This document shows positions 10,005 through 21,262 of a stretch of DNA of 64,000 bases, one piece after another. Numbering within the stretch: the stretch's first letter is position 1; the number at the start of each line of letters is the position of its first letter. Under the pieces are notes generated by a model that ran no database searches, was not told where the DNA came from, and saw only the letters and a list, made by a program, of their open reading frames with translations. Position numbers and translations under genes: made by a program. This DNA comes from Alphaproteobacteria bacterium (GTDB taxonomy: Bacteria; Pseudomonadota; Alphaproteobacteria; JAJFFI01): the NCBI GenBank assembly GCA_030066595.1, contig JASJBI010000012.1:1-64000 (forward strand), in the 5' to 3' direction.

Positions 10005-11255
10005 ATGCCGGACGATAGGGAACCTCAGACCGATCTCGCGGGGACCGCGGACGACCACATCGGCGGCCCGTTGCTGGACACGGTTGCCGACTGGCTCATG
10101 GACCGGACGCTGGACGATTCGGACCTCGAGCAGATCTATCGGGGCTGCTGCGAACGGCTGGCGGCCGCGGGCATCCCGGTCTGGCGCGCCCATGTCGCCT
10201 ACCACACGATCCATCCCCTGTTCCAGGGCATGGGACTGACCTGGGTGCGCGGGCAGGAGACCGAGTACGCGAGCTATGTGCACAGGGATGCACCCGCCGA
10301 GCGATGGCGCACCAGCCCGCTCTATTACATGATCGAGAACCGCGTCCCGCATCTGCGGCGGCGGCTGGTCGGGGAAGAGGCGCTGGTTGACTTCCCGCTG
10401 CTGGCCGAGCTGCGCGACTCGGGCGCGACCGACTATCTGGCCTTCATCGTCTCCTTCGGTTCGCTGGCCAGGGAGGACGCCAAAGGCATCGCCGGCTCCT
10501 GGGCGACGGACCGGCCCGGCGGTTTCACCGACGCGCAGATCACGGCCCTGATGCGCATCGAGCGACGACTGGCGGTCGCCTTCAAGGTCACCATCGAGCA
10601 GCAGATCACGCACAACGTGGCGGCGGCATATCTGGGCCCCGACGCCGGCGAACAGGTGCTCAACGGGGTGATCCAGCGGGGGGCCGGAGAGCATATTCAC
10701 GCGGTCATCTGGTACAGCGATCTGCGCGGCTCGACCGCCATGGCGGACGCCCTGCCCGCGGACGACTACATCGCCATCCTCAATCGCTATTTCGAGGTCA
10801 CCGCCGGAGCCGTCTTGGCGTCGGGCGGCGACGTGCTCGACTTCATCGGCGACGCCGTGCTGGGAATCTTCCCGATCCGCGCCGGACAGTGCTCGGAAGC
10901 GGAGGCCTGCGAGAAGGCCTTGGCCGCCGCGGGCGAGGCCCGTACGCGCCTCGCCGAGCTCAATGCCCAGCGGGCGGCGGCGGGCGAGGCGCCGCTGGAT
11001 TACGGGCTGGCGCTCCATGTCGGCAGCGTGATGTACGGCAATATCGGCGTGCCCGACCGCCTCGCCTTCTCGGTCATCGGCCACACCGTCAACGAAGTGG
11101 CGCGGCTCGAGGCGCTGACCAAGACGCTGAACCGGCCGGTCTTGGCGAGCGAAGCCTTCGCCCGAAATCTGAAGGTCCCCTGGGACTCCCTGGGCGCCCA
11201 CGAGCTGCCGGGCCTGAGCGCGCCCATCGAAGTGTTCGCTCCGCCGGAAGCCTGA
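10005..11255 (+). CDS. Class III adenylate/guanylate cyclase domain protein
   Basis: AVIWYSDLRGSTAMADALPADDYIAILNRYFEVTAGAV and DFIGDAVLGIFPI keep both metal-binding Asp; start MPDDREP within ORF 9894..11255. Confidence 0.85.
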   Translation: MPDDREPQTDLAGTADDHIGGPLLDTVADWLMDRTLDDSDLEQIYRGCCERLAAAGIPVWRAHVAYHTIHPLFQGMGLTWVRGQETEYASYVHRDAPAERWRTSPLYYMIENRVPHLRRRLVGEEALVDFPLLAELRDSGATDYLAFIVSFGSLAREDAKGIAGSWATDRPGGFTDAQITALMRIERRLAVAFKVTIEQQITHNVAAAYLGPDAGEQVLNGVIQRGAGEHIHAVIWYSDLRGSTAMADALPADDYIAILNRYFEVTAGAVLASGGDVLDFIGDAVLGIFPIRAGQCSEAEACEKALAAAGEARTRLAELNAQRAAAGEAPLDYGLALHVGSVMYGNIGVPDRLAFSVIGHTVNEVARLEALTKTLNRPVLASEAFARNLKVPWDSLGAHELPGLSAPIEVFAPPEA

Positions 11256-11268
11256 TCGGCGGCCGACT

Positions 11269-11487
11269 CTAGAGACGCCAGCCGTCGAACAGCCCCATGG
11301 CGTAGGCGGCGTGAATGGCGAGCGGCGCGCCCCAGCCGACCACGAACAGCACGAACCACCACGCGCCCGGCATGGCGAGATAGTTCACGAGCGCCAGGCA
11401 CAGCGCGATGATCACGTAGCCCGCCAGATGCAGCCGAAAGCCGCGCATCCGCCGGGCGTGCTGGCCGTCTTTGCCCTCGGGGTTCAC
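11269..11487 (-). CDS. Small 2TM-domain membrane protein
   Basis: 72 aa with two hydrophobic helices ([46 protein letters not shown]). Confidence 0.7.
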   Translation of the reverse strand: MNPEGKDGQHARRMRGFRLHLAGYVIIALCLALVNYLAMPGAWWFVLFVVGWGAPLAIHAAYAMGLFDGWRL

Positions 11488-11654
11488 CGGTCCGTCCTCC
11501 GCCGCCGCCCAGGTGCCGTTCCCGATTATCGCCCTCCCGGGCCACGGGCGAAAGGTTGACCGAGATCATGGCTGTCGCCACAGGCGCCCCAATAGGCTTG
11601 GAGTCGCGGCGCAGACGTTGTTCGCGGAGGGACCGAACGGGAGACCAGTCGACA

Positions 11655-13343
11655 ATGCCCCAGCCGAGCTACGTGCACGGAACCAGCGACACGCCGCTCC
11701 TTGGCGAGACGGTGGCCGCGGCCTTCGACCGCACCGCCGCGCGCTGGCCGGAGCGGGACGCGCTGGTGGTGCCCCACCAGGACGTGCGCTGGAGCTATGC
11801 CGAGCTCAAAGAGCGGGTCGACGCCCTGGCCGCGGGCTTTCTGGCGCTCGGCCTCGAGCCCGGCGAGCGGGTCGGCATCTGGGCGCCCAACACGTCGGAA
11901 TGGGTGCTCACCCAGTTCGCCACCGCCAAGGCCGGCCTGATCCTGGTCAACATCAACCCGGCCTACCGCCTCCCGGAGCTGGACTACGCGCTCAATACGG
12001 TGGGCTGCCGCGCCCTGATCACCGCGCCCGCGCTCAAGACCAGCAACTACATCGAGATGCTGCGCACGCTGATACCCGAGATCGACACGGCCGCGCCCGG
12101 CGCGCTTCGCGCGGCCAAGCTCCCGGAGCTGCGCAGCGTGATCCGGCTCGGCCGCGAGCGTACGCCCGGGATGCTCAACTTCCATGACCTGCCCGGCCTG
12201 GCGACGGCCGCGCACGCGGCCCAGCTCGCCGCCCTGGCCGAGACGCTGCAGTTCGACGACCCCATAAACATCCAGTTCACCAGCGGCACCACCGGCACGC
12301 CCAAGGCCGCGACGCTGACCCACCACAACATCGTCAACAACGCCTACTTCGTCGGTCTGCAGATGAAGCTCACCGAGCAAGACCGGCTCTGCATCCCGGT
12401 GCCCATGTACCACTGCTTCGGCATGGTGCTGGGCACGCTCTGCTGCGTCATGCACGGCAGCGCCATGGTGTTCGCCTCGGAAGGCTTCGATCCGGGCGCC
12501 ACGCTTGCGGCGGTGGAGCGGGAGCGCTGCACCGCGCTGCACGGCGTGCCCACCATGTTCATCGCCGAGCTCGACCACCCGGACTTCGCAAAGTTCGACC
12601 TCGCGAGCCTGCGCACCGGGATCATGGCCGGCGCCCCCTGCCCGGTCGAACTGATGAAGCGGGTGATGCAGGAAATGCACCTGACCGAGATCACCATCGC
12701 CTACGGCATGACCGAGACCGGGCCGGTGAGCTTCCAGACCTCGGTCGACGACCCGGTCGAGCGCCGGGTCGAAACCGTGGGCCGCGTCTTGCCCCACATC
12801 GAGATCAAGATCGTCGACGCGGACGGCCGCATCGTGCCGCGCGGCGTGGCCGGCGAGCTCCTGACCCGCGGCTACTGCGTGATGCCGCAATACTGGAACG
12901 ACCCCGAGCGCACGGCGAAGGCGATCGACGCGGCGCACTGGATCGCCAGCGGCGACATCGCCGTGCTGGACGAGGCGGGCTACTGCCAGATCGTCGGCCG
13001 GCTCAAGGACATGCTGATTCGCGGCGGCGAGAACATCTACCCCCGCGAGATCGAGGAGTTGCTCTACCAGCATCCGAAAATCGAGGAGGCCGAGGTGTTC
13101 GGCGTGCCCGACCCGAAATACGGCGAAGAAGTTTGCGCCTGGATCAAGCTGCGCCACGGCGAAAGCGCGACCGAGGACGAAATCCGCGCCTTCTGCAAGG
13201 ATAAGATTGCGCACTTCAAGATCCCCCGCTACATCAGGTTCGTCGAGGACTACCCGATGACCGTGACCGGAAAGGTGCAGAAATACGTCATGCGGGAAAC
13301 CATGGCGGGTGAGCTTGGCCTCCCAGAGAAGAAGTCCGCCTGA
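11655..13343 (+). CDS. AMP-binding protein, medium/long-chain fatty-acyl-CoA ligase
   Basis: [24 protein letters not shown] and [21 protein letters not shown] motifs; start MPQPSYVHG within ORF 11556..13343. Confidence 0.92.
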   Translation: MPQPSYVHGTSDTPLLGETVAAAFDRTAARWPERDALVVPHQDVRWSYAELKERVDALAAGFLALGLEPGERVGIWAPNTSEWVLTQFATAKAGLILVNINPAYRLPELDYALNTVGCRALITAPALKTSNYIEMLRTLIPEIDTAAPGALRAAKLPELRSVIRLGRERTPGMLNFHDLPGLATAAHAAQLAALAETLQFDDPINIQFTSGTTGTPKAATLTHHNIVNNAYFVGLQMKLTEQDRLCIPVPMYHCFGMVLGTLCCVMHGSAMVFASEGFDPGATLAAVERERCTALHGVPTMFIAELDHPDFAKFDLASLRTGIMAGAPCPVELMKRVMQEMHLTEITIAYGMTETGPVSFQTSVDDPVERRVETVGRVLPHIEIKIVDADGRIVPRGVAGELLTRGYCVMPQYWNDPERTAKAIDAAHWIASGDIAVLDEAGYCQIVGRLKDMLIRGGENIYPREIEELLYQHPKIEEAEVFGVPDPKYGEEVCAWIKLRHGESATEDEIRAFCKDKIAHFKIPRYIRFVEDYPMTVTGKVQKYVMRETMAGELGLPEKKSA

Positions 13344-14454
13344 GGCGGCGACACAGGGCGAAGGCGACGGCGGCGTGGCGCGGACCACGGTCGCGAGCTT
13401 TGCCATTGACCGGGTCGCCATGCTCGGCAGCGACGGCCAGATGCGCGGCGCGGCGCCGGCCTTCGCGGCGGACCCGGCCGAGCTGATCACGCTCTACCGC
13501 GCCATGGTGCTGACCCGCAGCTTCGACGCCAAGGCGGTCGCCATGCAGCGCACCGGCCGGCTCGGCACCTACGCCTCCGTCCTGGGCCAGGAGGCGGTGG
13601 GCATCGGCGCCGTGGCCGCGATGCGTCCCGAGGACATCCTGGTGCCGTCCTTTCGCGAGCATGGCGCGCAGCTTTGGCGCGGCGTCACCCTGGAAGAGCT
13701 GTTCCTTTACTGGGGCGGGGACGAGCGCGGCAGCAACTTCGCCGGGCCCCGCGACGACTTTCCGGTTGCCATCCCGGTCGCCAGCCACACGCCGCACGCG
13801 GTCGGCGCCGCGCTCGCGGTGAAGTTGCGCGGCGAGGACCGCGCCGTGGTCTGCATCATGGGTGACGGCGCCACCTCAAAAGGCGATTTCTACGAGTCCC
13901 TGAACCTGGCCGGCGTGTGGTCGGTGCCGGCGGTCTTTCTCGTGAACAACAACCAGTGGGCCATCTCGGTGCCGCGCAGCGCCCAGTCCGCGGCCGAGAC
14001 CCTGGCGCAGAAGGCGGTCGCCGTGGGCATCGATGGCGTGCAGGTCGACGGCAACGACGTGATCGCCGTGCGCCAGGTCATGGCGGAGGCGCTGGCCCGG
14101 GCGCGCGCGGAGGGTCGGCCAACGCTCGTGGAAGCGGTCACCTATCGCCTCGGCGACCACACCACGGCGGACGACGCCCGCCGCTACCGGGACGACGCCG
14201 AGGTCAGCCCTCATTGGGAGAAGGAGCCGGTCGCGCGCCTGCGCACCTACCTGAGAGGCCTCGGCGCCTGGAGCAGGGCGGACGAGGAAAAGCTCCTGGA
14301 AGACTGCAGGGCCCAGGTCGACGCGGCGGCGGACGCCTTCTTGGCCACCCCGCCGCAACCGCCCGAGACGATCTTCGATCACATCTATGCGGAACTGCCG
14401 GCCGACCTGGCAGCGCAGCGGGCGGCCGCCATGGAGGGGTCGGACGATGGCTGA
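13309..14454 (+). CDS. 2-oxo acid (pyruvate/branched-chain) dehydrogenase E1 alpha subunit
   Basis: ThDP motif [38 protein letters not shown]; start could also be the GTG at 13375. Confidence 0.92.
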   Translation: MSLASQRRSPPEAATQGEGDGGVARTTVASFAIDRVAMLGSDGQMRGAAPAFAADPAELITLYRAMVLTRSFDAKAVAMQRTGRLGTYASVLGQEAVGIGAVAAMRPEDILVPSFREHGAQLWRGVTLEELFLYWGGDERGSNFAGPRDDFPVAIPVASHTPHAVGAALAVKLRGEDRAVVCIMGDGATSKGDFYESLNLAGVWSVPAVFLVNNNQWAISVPRSAQSAAETLAQKAVAVGIDGVQVDGNDVIAVRQVMAEALARARAEGRPTLVEAVTYRLGDHTTADDARRYRDDAEVSPHWEKEPVARLRTYLRGLGAWSRADEEKLLEDCRAQVDAAADAFLATPPQPPETIFDHIYAELPADLAAQRAAAMEGSDDG

Positions 14455-15427
14455 GATCACCCTGGTCGAAGCCGTGCGCCTGGCCCTCGCCCGGGCCATG
14501 GAGGAAGACGAGAGCGTGCTGGTGCTGGGCGAGGATGTCGGCGTCGACGGCGGCGTGTTCCGCGCCACCGACGGCCTGATCCGCCGCTTCGGCCCAGATC
14601 GAGTGCGCGACACGCCCTTGGCCGAAGCGGTCATCGCCGGCGTCTCGGTGGGGCTGGCCGTGCAGGGCTTTCGGCCGGTCGCCGAGATCCAGTTCATGGG
14701 CTTCATCTATCCGACCATGGACCAGATGGTGAACCACGCCGCCCGGTTCCGAAACCGTACCCGCGGCCGGCTCACCTGCCCGATGGTGCTGCGCGCGCCC
14801 TATGGCGGCGGCATCCACGCGCCCGAGCATCACTCGGAAAGCAACGAGGCGATGTTCGCCCACATGCCCGGGCTGCGCGTGGTGATTCCCTCCTCGCCGG
14901 CCCGCGCCTACGGGCTGATGCTGGCGGCGGTCCGCGACCCGGACCCGGTGGTGTTCCTCGAGCCCAAGCGCATCTACCGAGCGATCAAGGAAGAGGTGGC
15001 CGACGACGGCAGCGAGCAGCCGCTGGACACCTGCTTCGTGCTGCGCGAAGGCACGGACGTGACGCTGGTGACCTGGGGGGCGATGAGCGTCGAGACGCTG
15101 GCCGCCGCCGAAGCGCTGGCGGAGACCGAAATCTCCGCCGAGGTCATCGACGTGGCCACCTTGAAGCCCCTGGACATGGCGACAATCCTGGCCTCGGTCG
15201 AGAAGACCGGACGCTGCGTGATCGTGCACGAGGCCGCGCTGACCGGCGGCTTCGGCGGCGAGATCGCGGCCCGCCTCGCCGAACACGGGCTCATGTCCCT
15301 GCTCGCCCCGGTGCAGCGGGTCACCGGCCATGACATCGTGATGCCCCTGCCCCGCCTGGAAGACCAGTACATGCCCGGCACCGACCGCGTGGTCGCGGCG
15401 GCGCGCCGGGCGGTGGAGTTCGCATGA
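14447..15427 (+). CDS. 2-oxo acid dehydrogenase E1 beta subunit
   Basis: [44 protein letters not shown]...; start within ORF 14387..15427. Confidence 0.92.
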   Translation: MAEITLVEAVRLALARAMEEDESVLVLGEDVGVDGGVFRATDGLIRRFGPDRVRDTPLAEAVIAGVSVGLAVQGFRPVAEIQFMGFIYPTMDQMVNHAARFRNRTRGRLTCPMVLRAPYGGGIHAPEHHSESNEAMFAHMPGLRVVIPSSPARAYGLMLAAVRDPDPVVFLEPKRIYRAIKEEVADDGSEQPLDTCFVLREGTDVTLVTWGAMSVETLAAAEALAETEISAEVIDVATLKPLDMATILASVEKTGRCVIVHEAALTGGFGGEIAARLAEHGLMSLLAPVQRVTGHDIVMPLPRLEDQYMPGTDRVVAAARRAVEFA

Positions 15428-16530
15428 CAGTCTTTACCCTGCCGGATCTCGGCGAAGGCCTGCAGGAGGCCGAGATCGTCACCTGGCACGTGGCCGAAGG
15501 CGACCATGTGGTCGCCGATCAGCCGCTCGTTTCGGTCGAGACCGAGAAGGCGGTGGTCGAGATCCCCTCGCCCCAGTCAGGCCGCGTCGCCAAGCTCATG
15601 GGCGCGCCCGGCGACGTGATCAAGACCGGCGACGCTTTGGTCGAGTTTGAGACCGAGGAGCGGGCCGACAACGGTACCGTGGTCGGCAGGATCCCGACAG
15701 CGGCGACGTCGACGCCCAAGTCCGAGGCCGAGACCACCGTGGCCGGGGCGGGGGCCAAGGCCAAGGCCGCGCCCGCCGTGCGCGCGCTGGCCCGCAAGAA
15801 GGGCGTCGACCTGACCGCCGTCGCCCCGACCGGCCCGAACAGCACGATCACCGCGGCCGACGTGGAGCGCGCGGCGGGCGCGCTCGCCCAGGCCGGGCCG
15901 CTGGAGCCGCTCAAGGGCGTGCGCCGGACCATGGCGCGCAAGATGGCGCGCGCCCATGAGGAGGTGGCGCCGACCACGGTGACGGACGAGGCGGACATCG
16001 ACGGCTGGGCGGACGGCACGGACGTGACCCTACGCCTGATCCGGGCGATCGGCGCGGGCTGTGCGGCGGAGCCCGCGCTCAACGCCTGGTACGACAGCGC
16101 CACCGAGGGCCGCCGCCTGCACGCGGCGGTGCATCTCGGCCTGGCCATGGACACCCCGGAGGGGCTGTTCGTGCCGGTGCTGCACGAGGCCGACAGCCGC
16201 GACGCTGCGGCGCTCGCGGCCGAGTTCACGTCGCTCAAGGCCGCCGTCGAGGACCGCAGCATCGCCCCGCAGCAGATGTTGGGCGCGACCATCACGCTCT
16301 CCAACTTCGGCAGCATCGGCGGCCGGCACGCGGTGCTCATGGTGGTGCCGCCCCAGGTGGCGATCCTGGGCGCCGGGCGCGCCTATTCGGGGGTGGTCGC
16401 GGCCGACGGCGCGGCGGCGGTGCGCCAGCTCCTGCCGCTCTCGCTCACCTTCGACCACCGGGCCTGCACTGGCGGCGAGGCGGCGCGATTTCTGGCCGCG
16501 GTCAAGGCCGACCTGGAACGGCCGGACTAG
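15424..16530 (+). CDS. 2-oxo acid dehydrogenase E2, lipoyl-dependent acyltransferase
   Basis: Lipoyl domain (VETEKAVVEIPSP), E3-binding domain, catalytic domain with DHRACTGGEAARFL. Confidence 0.9.
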   Translation: MTVFTLPDLGEGLQEAEIVTWHVAEGDHVVADQPLVSVETEKAVVEIPSPQSGRVAKLMGAPGDVIKTGDALVEFETEERADNGTVVGRIPTAATSTPKSEAETTVAGAGAKAKAAPAVRALARKKGVDLTAVAPTGPNSTITAADVERAAGALAQAGPLEPLKGVRRTMARKMARAHEEVAPTTVTDEADIDGWADGTDVTLRLIRAIGAGCAAEPALNAWYDSATEGRRLHAAVHLGLAMDTPEGLFVPVLHEADSRDAAALAAEFTSLKAAVEDRSIAPQQMLGATITLSNFGSIGGRHAVLMVVPPQVAILGAGRAYSGVVAADGAAAVRQLLPLSLTFDHRACTGGEAARFLAAVKADLERPD

Positions 16531-16541
16531 AGCGGCGCGTC

Positions 16542-17651
16542 GTGGAGGACTACGCCTTCCGTTTCGCCGACGCGCTGGGCCCAGAGAAAGTCATCGAGAT
16601 CTACCAGCCGACCCTGGGCCTGAAGGCGGTGCTGGTGGTGGACAACGTCGCGGCCGGCCCCGCCATCGGCGGCGTGCGCATGGCGCCGGACGTGAGCGTC
16701 GAGGAGTGCTTCCGCCTGGCCCGCGCGATGACCCTCAAGAACGCCGCCGCCGGTCTGCCCCATGGCGGCGGCAAGTCGGTGATCTTCGCCGACCCCAAGA
16801 TGCCGGCGGCGGACAAGGAGCGCCTGGTCCGCGCCTTCGCCTGCGCCATCGGCGACATCCGCGATTACATCGCCGGGCCCGACATGGGCACCGACGAGCG
16901 GGCCATGGCTTGGGTCAAGGACGAGATCGGCCGCTCGGTCGGCCTGCCGCGGGAGATCGGCGGCATCCCCCTGGACGAGATCGGCGCCACCGGCTTCGGC
17001 CTCAGCCATGTGGTCGACGTCGCCCGGCGCTATTGCGACCTCGAGCTCGACGGCGCCCGGGTCGCGGTGCAGGGCTTCGGCGCCGTCGGCAGGCATGCCG
17101 CCCATTTCCTCGCCCATATGGGGGCGGTGCTGGTGGCCGCAGCCGACTCCCACGGCACCCTCATCGACCGCACCGGGATCGACGTAGCGGCGCTCATTGC
17201 GCTCAAGGCCGAGGGCAAGACGGTGACCGACTTCCCTTCGGGCGAGACGCTGGGCCCCGAGGCGGTGATCGATGTGGAGTGCGACATCTGGATCCCGGCC
17301 GCCCGGCCGGACGTGATCCGCGCCGACAATGTGGGCCGGCTCAACACCAAGCTGGTCGCCCAGGGCGCCAACATCCCGATCACCGAAGAGGCCGAACAGG
17401 CACTGCATGACCGCGGCATCCTCTCGGTGCCCGACTTCATCGCCAATGCCGGCGGGGTCATCTGTGCGGCGGTGGAGTATCACGGTGGCACCCAGACGAC
17501 CGCCTTTCAAACCATCCAGGACAAGCTGCGCGAGAACGTGGCCGCGGTGCTCGAGGACGCGCGGAAGACCGGCGCCCCGCCGCGCCAGGCCGCCCTGGCG
17601 CTGGCCGAGCGCCGCGTGCGCGCGGCCATGGCGCTGAGACGGTGGGGGTGA
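16542..17651 (+). CDS. Glu/Leu/Phe/Val dehydrogenase (leucine dehydrogenase-like)
   Basis: AAAGLPHGGGKSVIFADPK, VAVQGFGAVGRHAAHFLAHMGA; apparent GTG start. Confidence 0.92.
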   Translation: MEDYAFRFADALGPEKVIEIYQPTLGLKAVLVVDNVAAGPAIGGVRMAPDVSVEECFRLARAMTLKNAAAGLPHGGGKSVIFADPKMPAADKERLVRAFACAIGDIRDYIAGPDMGTDERAMAWVKDEIGRSVGLPREIGGIPLDEIGATGFGLSHVVDVARRYCDLELDGARVAVQGFGAVGRHAAHFLAHMGAVLVAAADSHGTLIDRTGIDVAALIALKAEGKTVTDFPSGETLGPEAVIDVECDIWIPAARPDVIRADNVGRLNTKLVAQGANIPITEEAEQALHDRGILSVPDFIANAGGVICAAVEYHGGTQTTAFQTIQDKLRENVAAVLEDARKTGAPPRQAALALAERRVRAAMALRRWG

Positions 17652-17992
17652 CGGGCGAACCTGAGGCGCGCGCGCAAGATCCTGGTCTTCATGGGCGCGA
17701 CGGCAGGGGACGTATCCTCCCGGCGCCCTCCCTGAGCGCCGTAAGCGCGGTCGGCAGCGACGCCGTCCAACCGATATGCTGAAACTGATCGTTTCGCACA
17801 CACGACGATCGGATTCCGCCGGCGTCAGACTTGACCGCTTACCGTCCCGAACCCGCCTTTCGAGTCGGCGTTCCTGAAGGGCCGCTCATGACCCTGAGCG
17901 GACATTGCAAAGCCCTGTCGTAGACACCCGGCGGCACCATTCGTAAAGTAAGAGAGTAAGCCGCTGCGTGTGTCCCTAATGGGAATACTCCC

Positions 17993-19903
17993 GTGGCACA
18001 AGAACCGGTCCAGCGAAGGCTTGCCGCAATCCTCGCCGCCGACATGGTGGGCTACAGCCGCCTCATTGGCGTAGACGAGGCCGGCACGATCGCGCGCCAG
18101 AAGGCTCACCGCGCCGAGCTGATCGACCCCAAGATCGCCGAGCACAGCGGTCGCGTCGTCAAGACCACCGGGGACGGTCTTCTGGTCGAGTTTGCCAGCG
18201 CCGTGGACGCCGTCCTGTGCGCCGTCGAAATACAGCGGGCCATGGGCCCGCGCGAGGCGAAAGTCCCCGAGGACCGGCGCATCGCCTACCGGGTCGGCAT
18301 CAACCTGGGCGAGATCGTCATCGACGGTGAGGACATACTGGGCGACGGCGTCAACGTCGCCGCCCGTCTCGAAGGACTCGCCGAGCCCGGCGGGATTCGC
18401 ATCTCCGACGTAGTCTTCAAGAACGTCAAGGGCAAGCTCGATCTGGGCTTCGCCGACCTCGGCCCCCAGAAGGTCAAGAACATCGCAGAGGCGGTGCCGA
18501 CCTACAGGGTCCTCATCGATCCGGCCGATATTGGCAAGTTTGTCGCGGCCAAGCGTAGGCGTCCGACGTCGCCGCGCTGGGCCGCCGGAGCGGTTGCAGC
18601 TGTGCTGGTGCTGGCCTCCGGCGGGCTTGCGATCTGGCGACCGTGGGAGCTCGGCATGGAGCCGGCGTCCAGAGAAGAAACGGCCCTCCCGCTGCCTGAC
18701 AAGCCCTCCATCGCCGTGCTGCCCTTCGACAACCTCTCGGGCGACCCGAAACAGGAGTACTTGAGCGACGGCATCACCGAGAGCCTCATCACCCGTCTCG
18801 CTCGGCAACCCGACATGTTCGTGATCGCGCGCAACTCCTCCTTCACCTACAAGGGCAAGGCGGTCAAGGTGCAGCAGATCGGCCGGGATCTGGGCGTGCG
18901 CTACGTGCTTGAGGGCAGCGTGCAGAAGGCCGGGGAGCGGATTCGTATCACCGCACAGCTCGTCGAGGCCGCTACGGGAGAACACCTGTGGGCGGACAGC
19001 TACGACCGGCAGCTTAACGACCTGTTCGCCGTGCAGGACGAGATCGCGCGCAAGGTGGCCGTCGAGCTGGCGGTGAAGCTGACCGTTGGTGAGGTGGCGC
19101 GCTCCGATGTGCAAGCCACCGATAATGTCGAGGCTTATGATCTTTGGCTGCGCGGCGTGGAAGCCTACCGGAAATTCAAGAAGGAGACGAATGTCCAGGC
19201 CGGAGAGTTGTTCGAAAAAGCGATCGCGCTTGACCCGCAGTACGCTCGAGCGATCGGCTATTTGGGCTGGGTGCGCTTGAACGAGTGGCGGTTCTGGTGG
19301 GGGGAAGATCGCGACCGGTCATTTAGGCAAGCCGAGGAGTTGGCGCGACGGGCCATTGCCATCGATGAAGACTCCATTGTTGGTCACAACTTGTTGAGCC
19401 GCATCTACAGCTTCACGCAGCGGCACGAGCCGGCCATCGCCCAGGGCCACCGCACCGTGGCCATCGAACCCAGCAGTGCCAACGGCTACGCATCGCTTGC
19501 TTGGACGATGGTCTTGGCCGGAAGGCCGGAGGATGGGCTGGTGTTTATCGGAAAGGCGCTGCGCCTCAGCCCTTATCCCCCGGTCTGGTATCGAAACGTT
19601 GAAGTCAATATCAGTTACCTGACAGGGCGGTACGAGGCGGCGATCGCGAGCGCTCGGAAGCTTCTGGACCGCACACGGGTCGGCGCTATGGCCCGCGGCA
19701 CCTGGAAGCTGTCGATCGCCAGCTACGTCGAATTGGGGCGTGAGGCGGAGGCGGGCGCCGAAGCCAAAAAATATCTGGAAAATGACCCGGATTTTTCGGT
19801 TCAGGAGTTTGCCGACGTCTTGCCGAGAGCATTTGGGTACATGGATCAATCATCGCAAGACCGCTTCATCGATGCCTTGCGCACGGCGGGACTGCCTGAG
19901 TGA
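17993..19903 (+). CDS. Class III cyclase fused to TolB-like/TPR domain
   Basis: LAAILAADMVGYSRLIGVDEAGT..., KTTGDGLLVEF; then DKPSIAVLPFDNLSGDPKQEYLSDGITESLITRL and TPRs. Confidence 0.88.
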   Translation: MAQEPVQRRLAAILAADMVGYSRLIGVDEAGTIARQKAHRAELIDPKIAEHSGRVVKTTGDGLLVEFASAVDAVLCAVEIQRAMGPREAKVPEDRRIAYRVGINLGEIVIDGEDILGDGVNVAARLEGLAEPGGIRISDVVFKNVKGKLDLGFADLGPQKVKNIAEAVPTYRVLIDPADIGKFVAAKRRRPTSPRWAAGAVAAVLVLASGGLAIWRPWELGMEPASREETALPLPDKPSIAVLPFDNLSGDPKQEYLSDGITESLITRLARQPDMFVIARNSSFTYKGKAVKVQQIGRDLGVRYVLEGSVQKAGERIRITAQLVEAATGEHLWADSYDRQLNDLFAVQDEIARKVAVELAVKLTVGEVARSDVQATDNVEAYDLWLRGVEAYRKFKKETNVQAGELFEKAIALDPQYARAIGYLGWVRLNEWRFWWGEDRDRSFRQAEELARRAIAIDEDSIVGHNLLSRIYSFTQRHEPAIAQGHRTVAIEPSSANGYASLAWTMVLAGRPEDGLVFIGKALRLSPYPPVWYRNVEVNISYLTGRYEAAIASARKLLDRTRVGAMARGTWKLSIASYVELGREAEAGAEAKKYLENDPDFSVQEFADVLPRAFGYMDQSSQDRFIDALRTAGLPE

Positions 19904-20183
19904 GTGCCTGCCTTAGGTCGGCTTCTGGCTACACCCGGACTCGATCGCGACCCGGGGCTGGTGACCGCTCAAGCCCAGTGAGCCGACATCAGGATTCATG
20001 CCGTGGAGCCAAATATTTCCTGGGACTTCCGGCAGCCCCGGCGTGACGGATCACTTTTGCATCCGCAATGATGGGCGTCTGACACGGTCCCCTGGATAAT
20101 CCGACGCTGAGAAATGCGCCCGACCCGGCCGCAGACGCGTGACTGATCTCGCTCGGTCGTTCTCCGCGGTCGCGCCGAACGCG

Positions 20184-21098
20184 TTATTGCAGCGCCATCG
20201 GCACGGGCTTGCGCCTGAGCCCGGACAGCGCGTTCCCGGCGAGCGCCAGCAGCAGAATCGCGCCGCCGACCAAGGTGTAGAGGCTCACCGTCTCGGCCAT
20301 GAAGATCCAGACCCAGAGCGGGCCGAGCACGACCTCGGTCATCGACAGGAGCGCGAGCTCGCTCGCGGGCACGACCTTGGACCCCGCGGTGTAGAGAACC
20401 AGGCCCGCGCCCACCTGAAAGACGCCCAGGCCCAGGGCGATGGCGATGTCGCCCGCGGGCAAAACCAAGGGCAGGCCGGTGGCGGCGCAGACCGTGCCGG
20501 CGACGACGATCGCGAACACGCCGCCCAAAAAGACCGCGGGCGTCATGTCCTCGGCCCGCTTCCAGCGCAGCGCAATCGTGAAGACGGCGAAACCGAGGGC
20601 CGACAGGAGCGCCGCCGCGTTCCCGGCCCAGCGTCCGAGCGCCAGCCCGCCCGCCACCATGATCGCGACGCCGACCAGCGCCGCGGCCATCGCGATCCAG
20701 GTCGCCTTGCGCACGGACTCCCGCAGCATCAGGATCCCCAGCACCGCGGCCATGAAGGGCGCCGCGGCGAACAGGAACATGGCGTTGGCGACCGTCGTCG
20801 TCTGGATCGCGAAGATGCCGCCCGAGAAGGCGACCACCAGCGCGCCGCCGCCGATCACGCCCGAAAGCCCCGCGGCCTTCACGGCGCGCACGGGATTGCC
20901 GTTGCGCAGTGTGATGACCAGCAGCAGGAAGGGCGCGAGCGCGAGCGAGCGGTAGAACAGGATCTGCCAGACGGTCGCGACCTCGATGAGGCGAATGCCG
21001 ACGCCCATGAGCGACCAGCAGGTGCCCGCCGCCAAAACCAGGAGCACGCCGCGCCGATACGCGATCCGGCGGTCCTGTGTCTGTTCGGCGACGCTCAT
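20184..21098 (-). CDS. DMT-superfamily (EamA) transporter
   Basis: 304 aa, 10 hydrophobic segments, EamA-like repeat. Confidence 0.88.
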   Translation of the reverse strand: MSVAEQTQDRRIAYRRGVLLVLAAGTCWSLMGVGIRLIEVATVWQILFYRSLALAPFLLLVITLRNGNPVRAVKAAGLSGVIGGGALVVAFSGGIFAIQTTTVANAMFLFAAAPFMAAVLGILMLRESVRKATWIAMAAALVGVAIMVAGGLALGRWAGNAAALLSALGFAVFTIALRWKRAEDMTPAVFLGGVFAIVVAGTVCAATGLPLVLPAGDIAIALGLGVFQVGAGLVLYTAGSKVVPASELALLSMTEVVLGPLWVWIFMAETVSLYTLVGGAILLLALAGNALSGLRRKPVPMALQ

Positions 21099-21262
21099 GC
21101 TGTCCGATCCGTCTCGATGCCCACCTGCCCGGCAAAGCTAAATCGAACGGGGGCGTCGCGAAATCAATTGTTTCGTGGTTTGACGGAAACGACGAATGCA
21201 CGGCTCGAGCAGGCCGGCCCTCAACAGGCCCTCTCGGTGGGGATAAGCGCCGGGTCCCGGTT

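Noticed and set aside
11526-13490. 654-aa ORF on the minus strand
   Set aside because: Antisense shadow of the acyl-CoA ligase gene.
20040-20110. Possible insertion-sequence remnant near ggggaccgtgtcagacgccc
   Set aside because: Short, no inverted ends or transposase coding sequence visible; cannot be supported.
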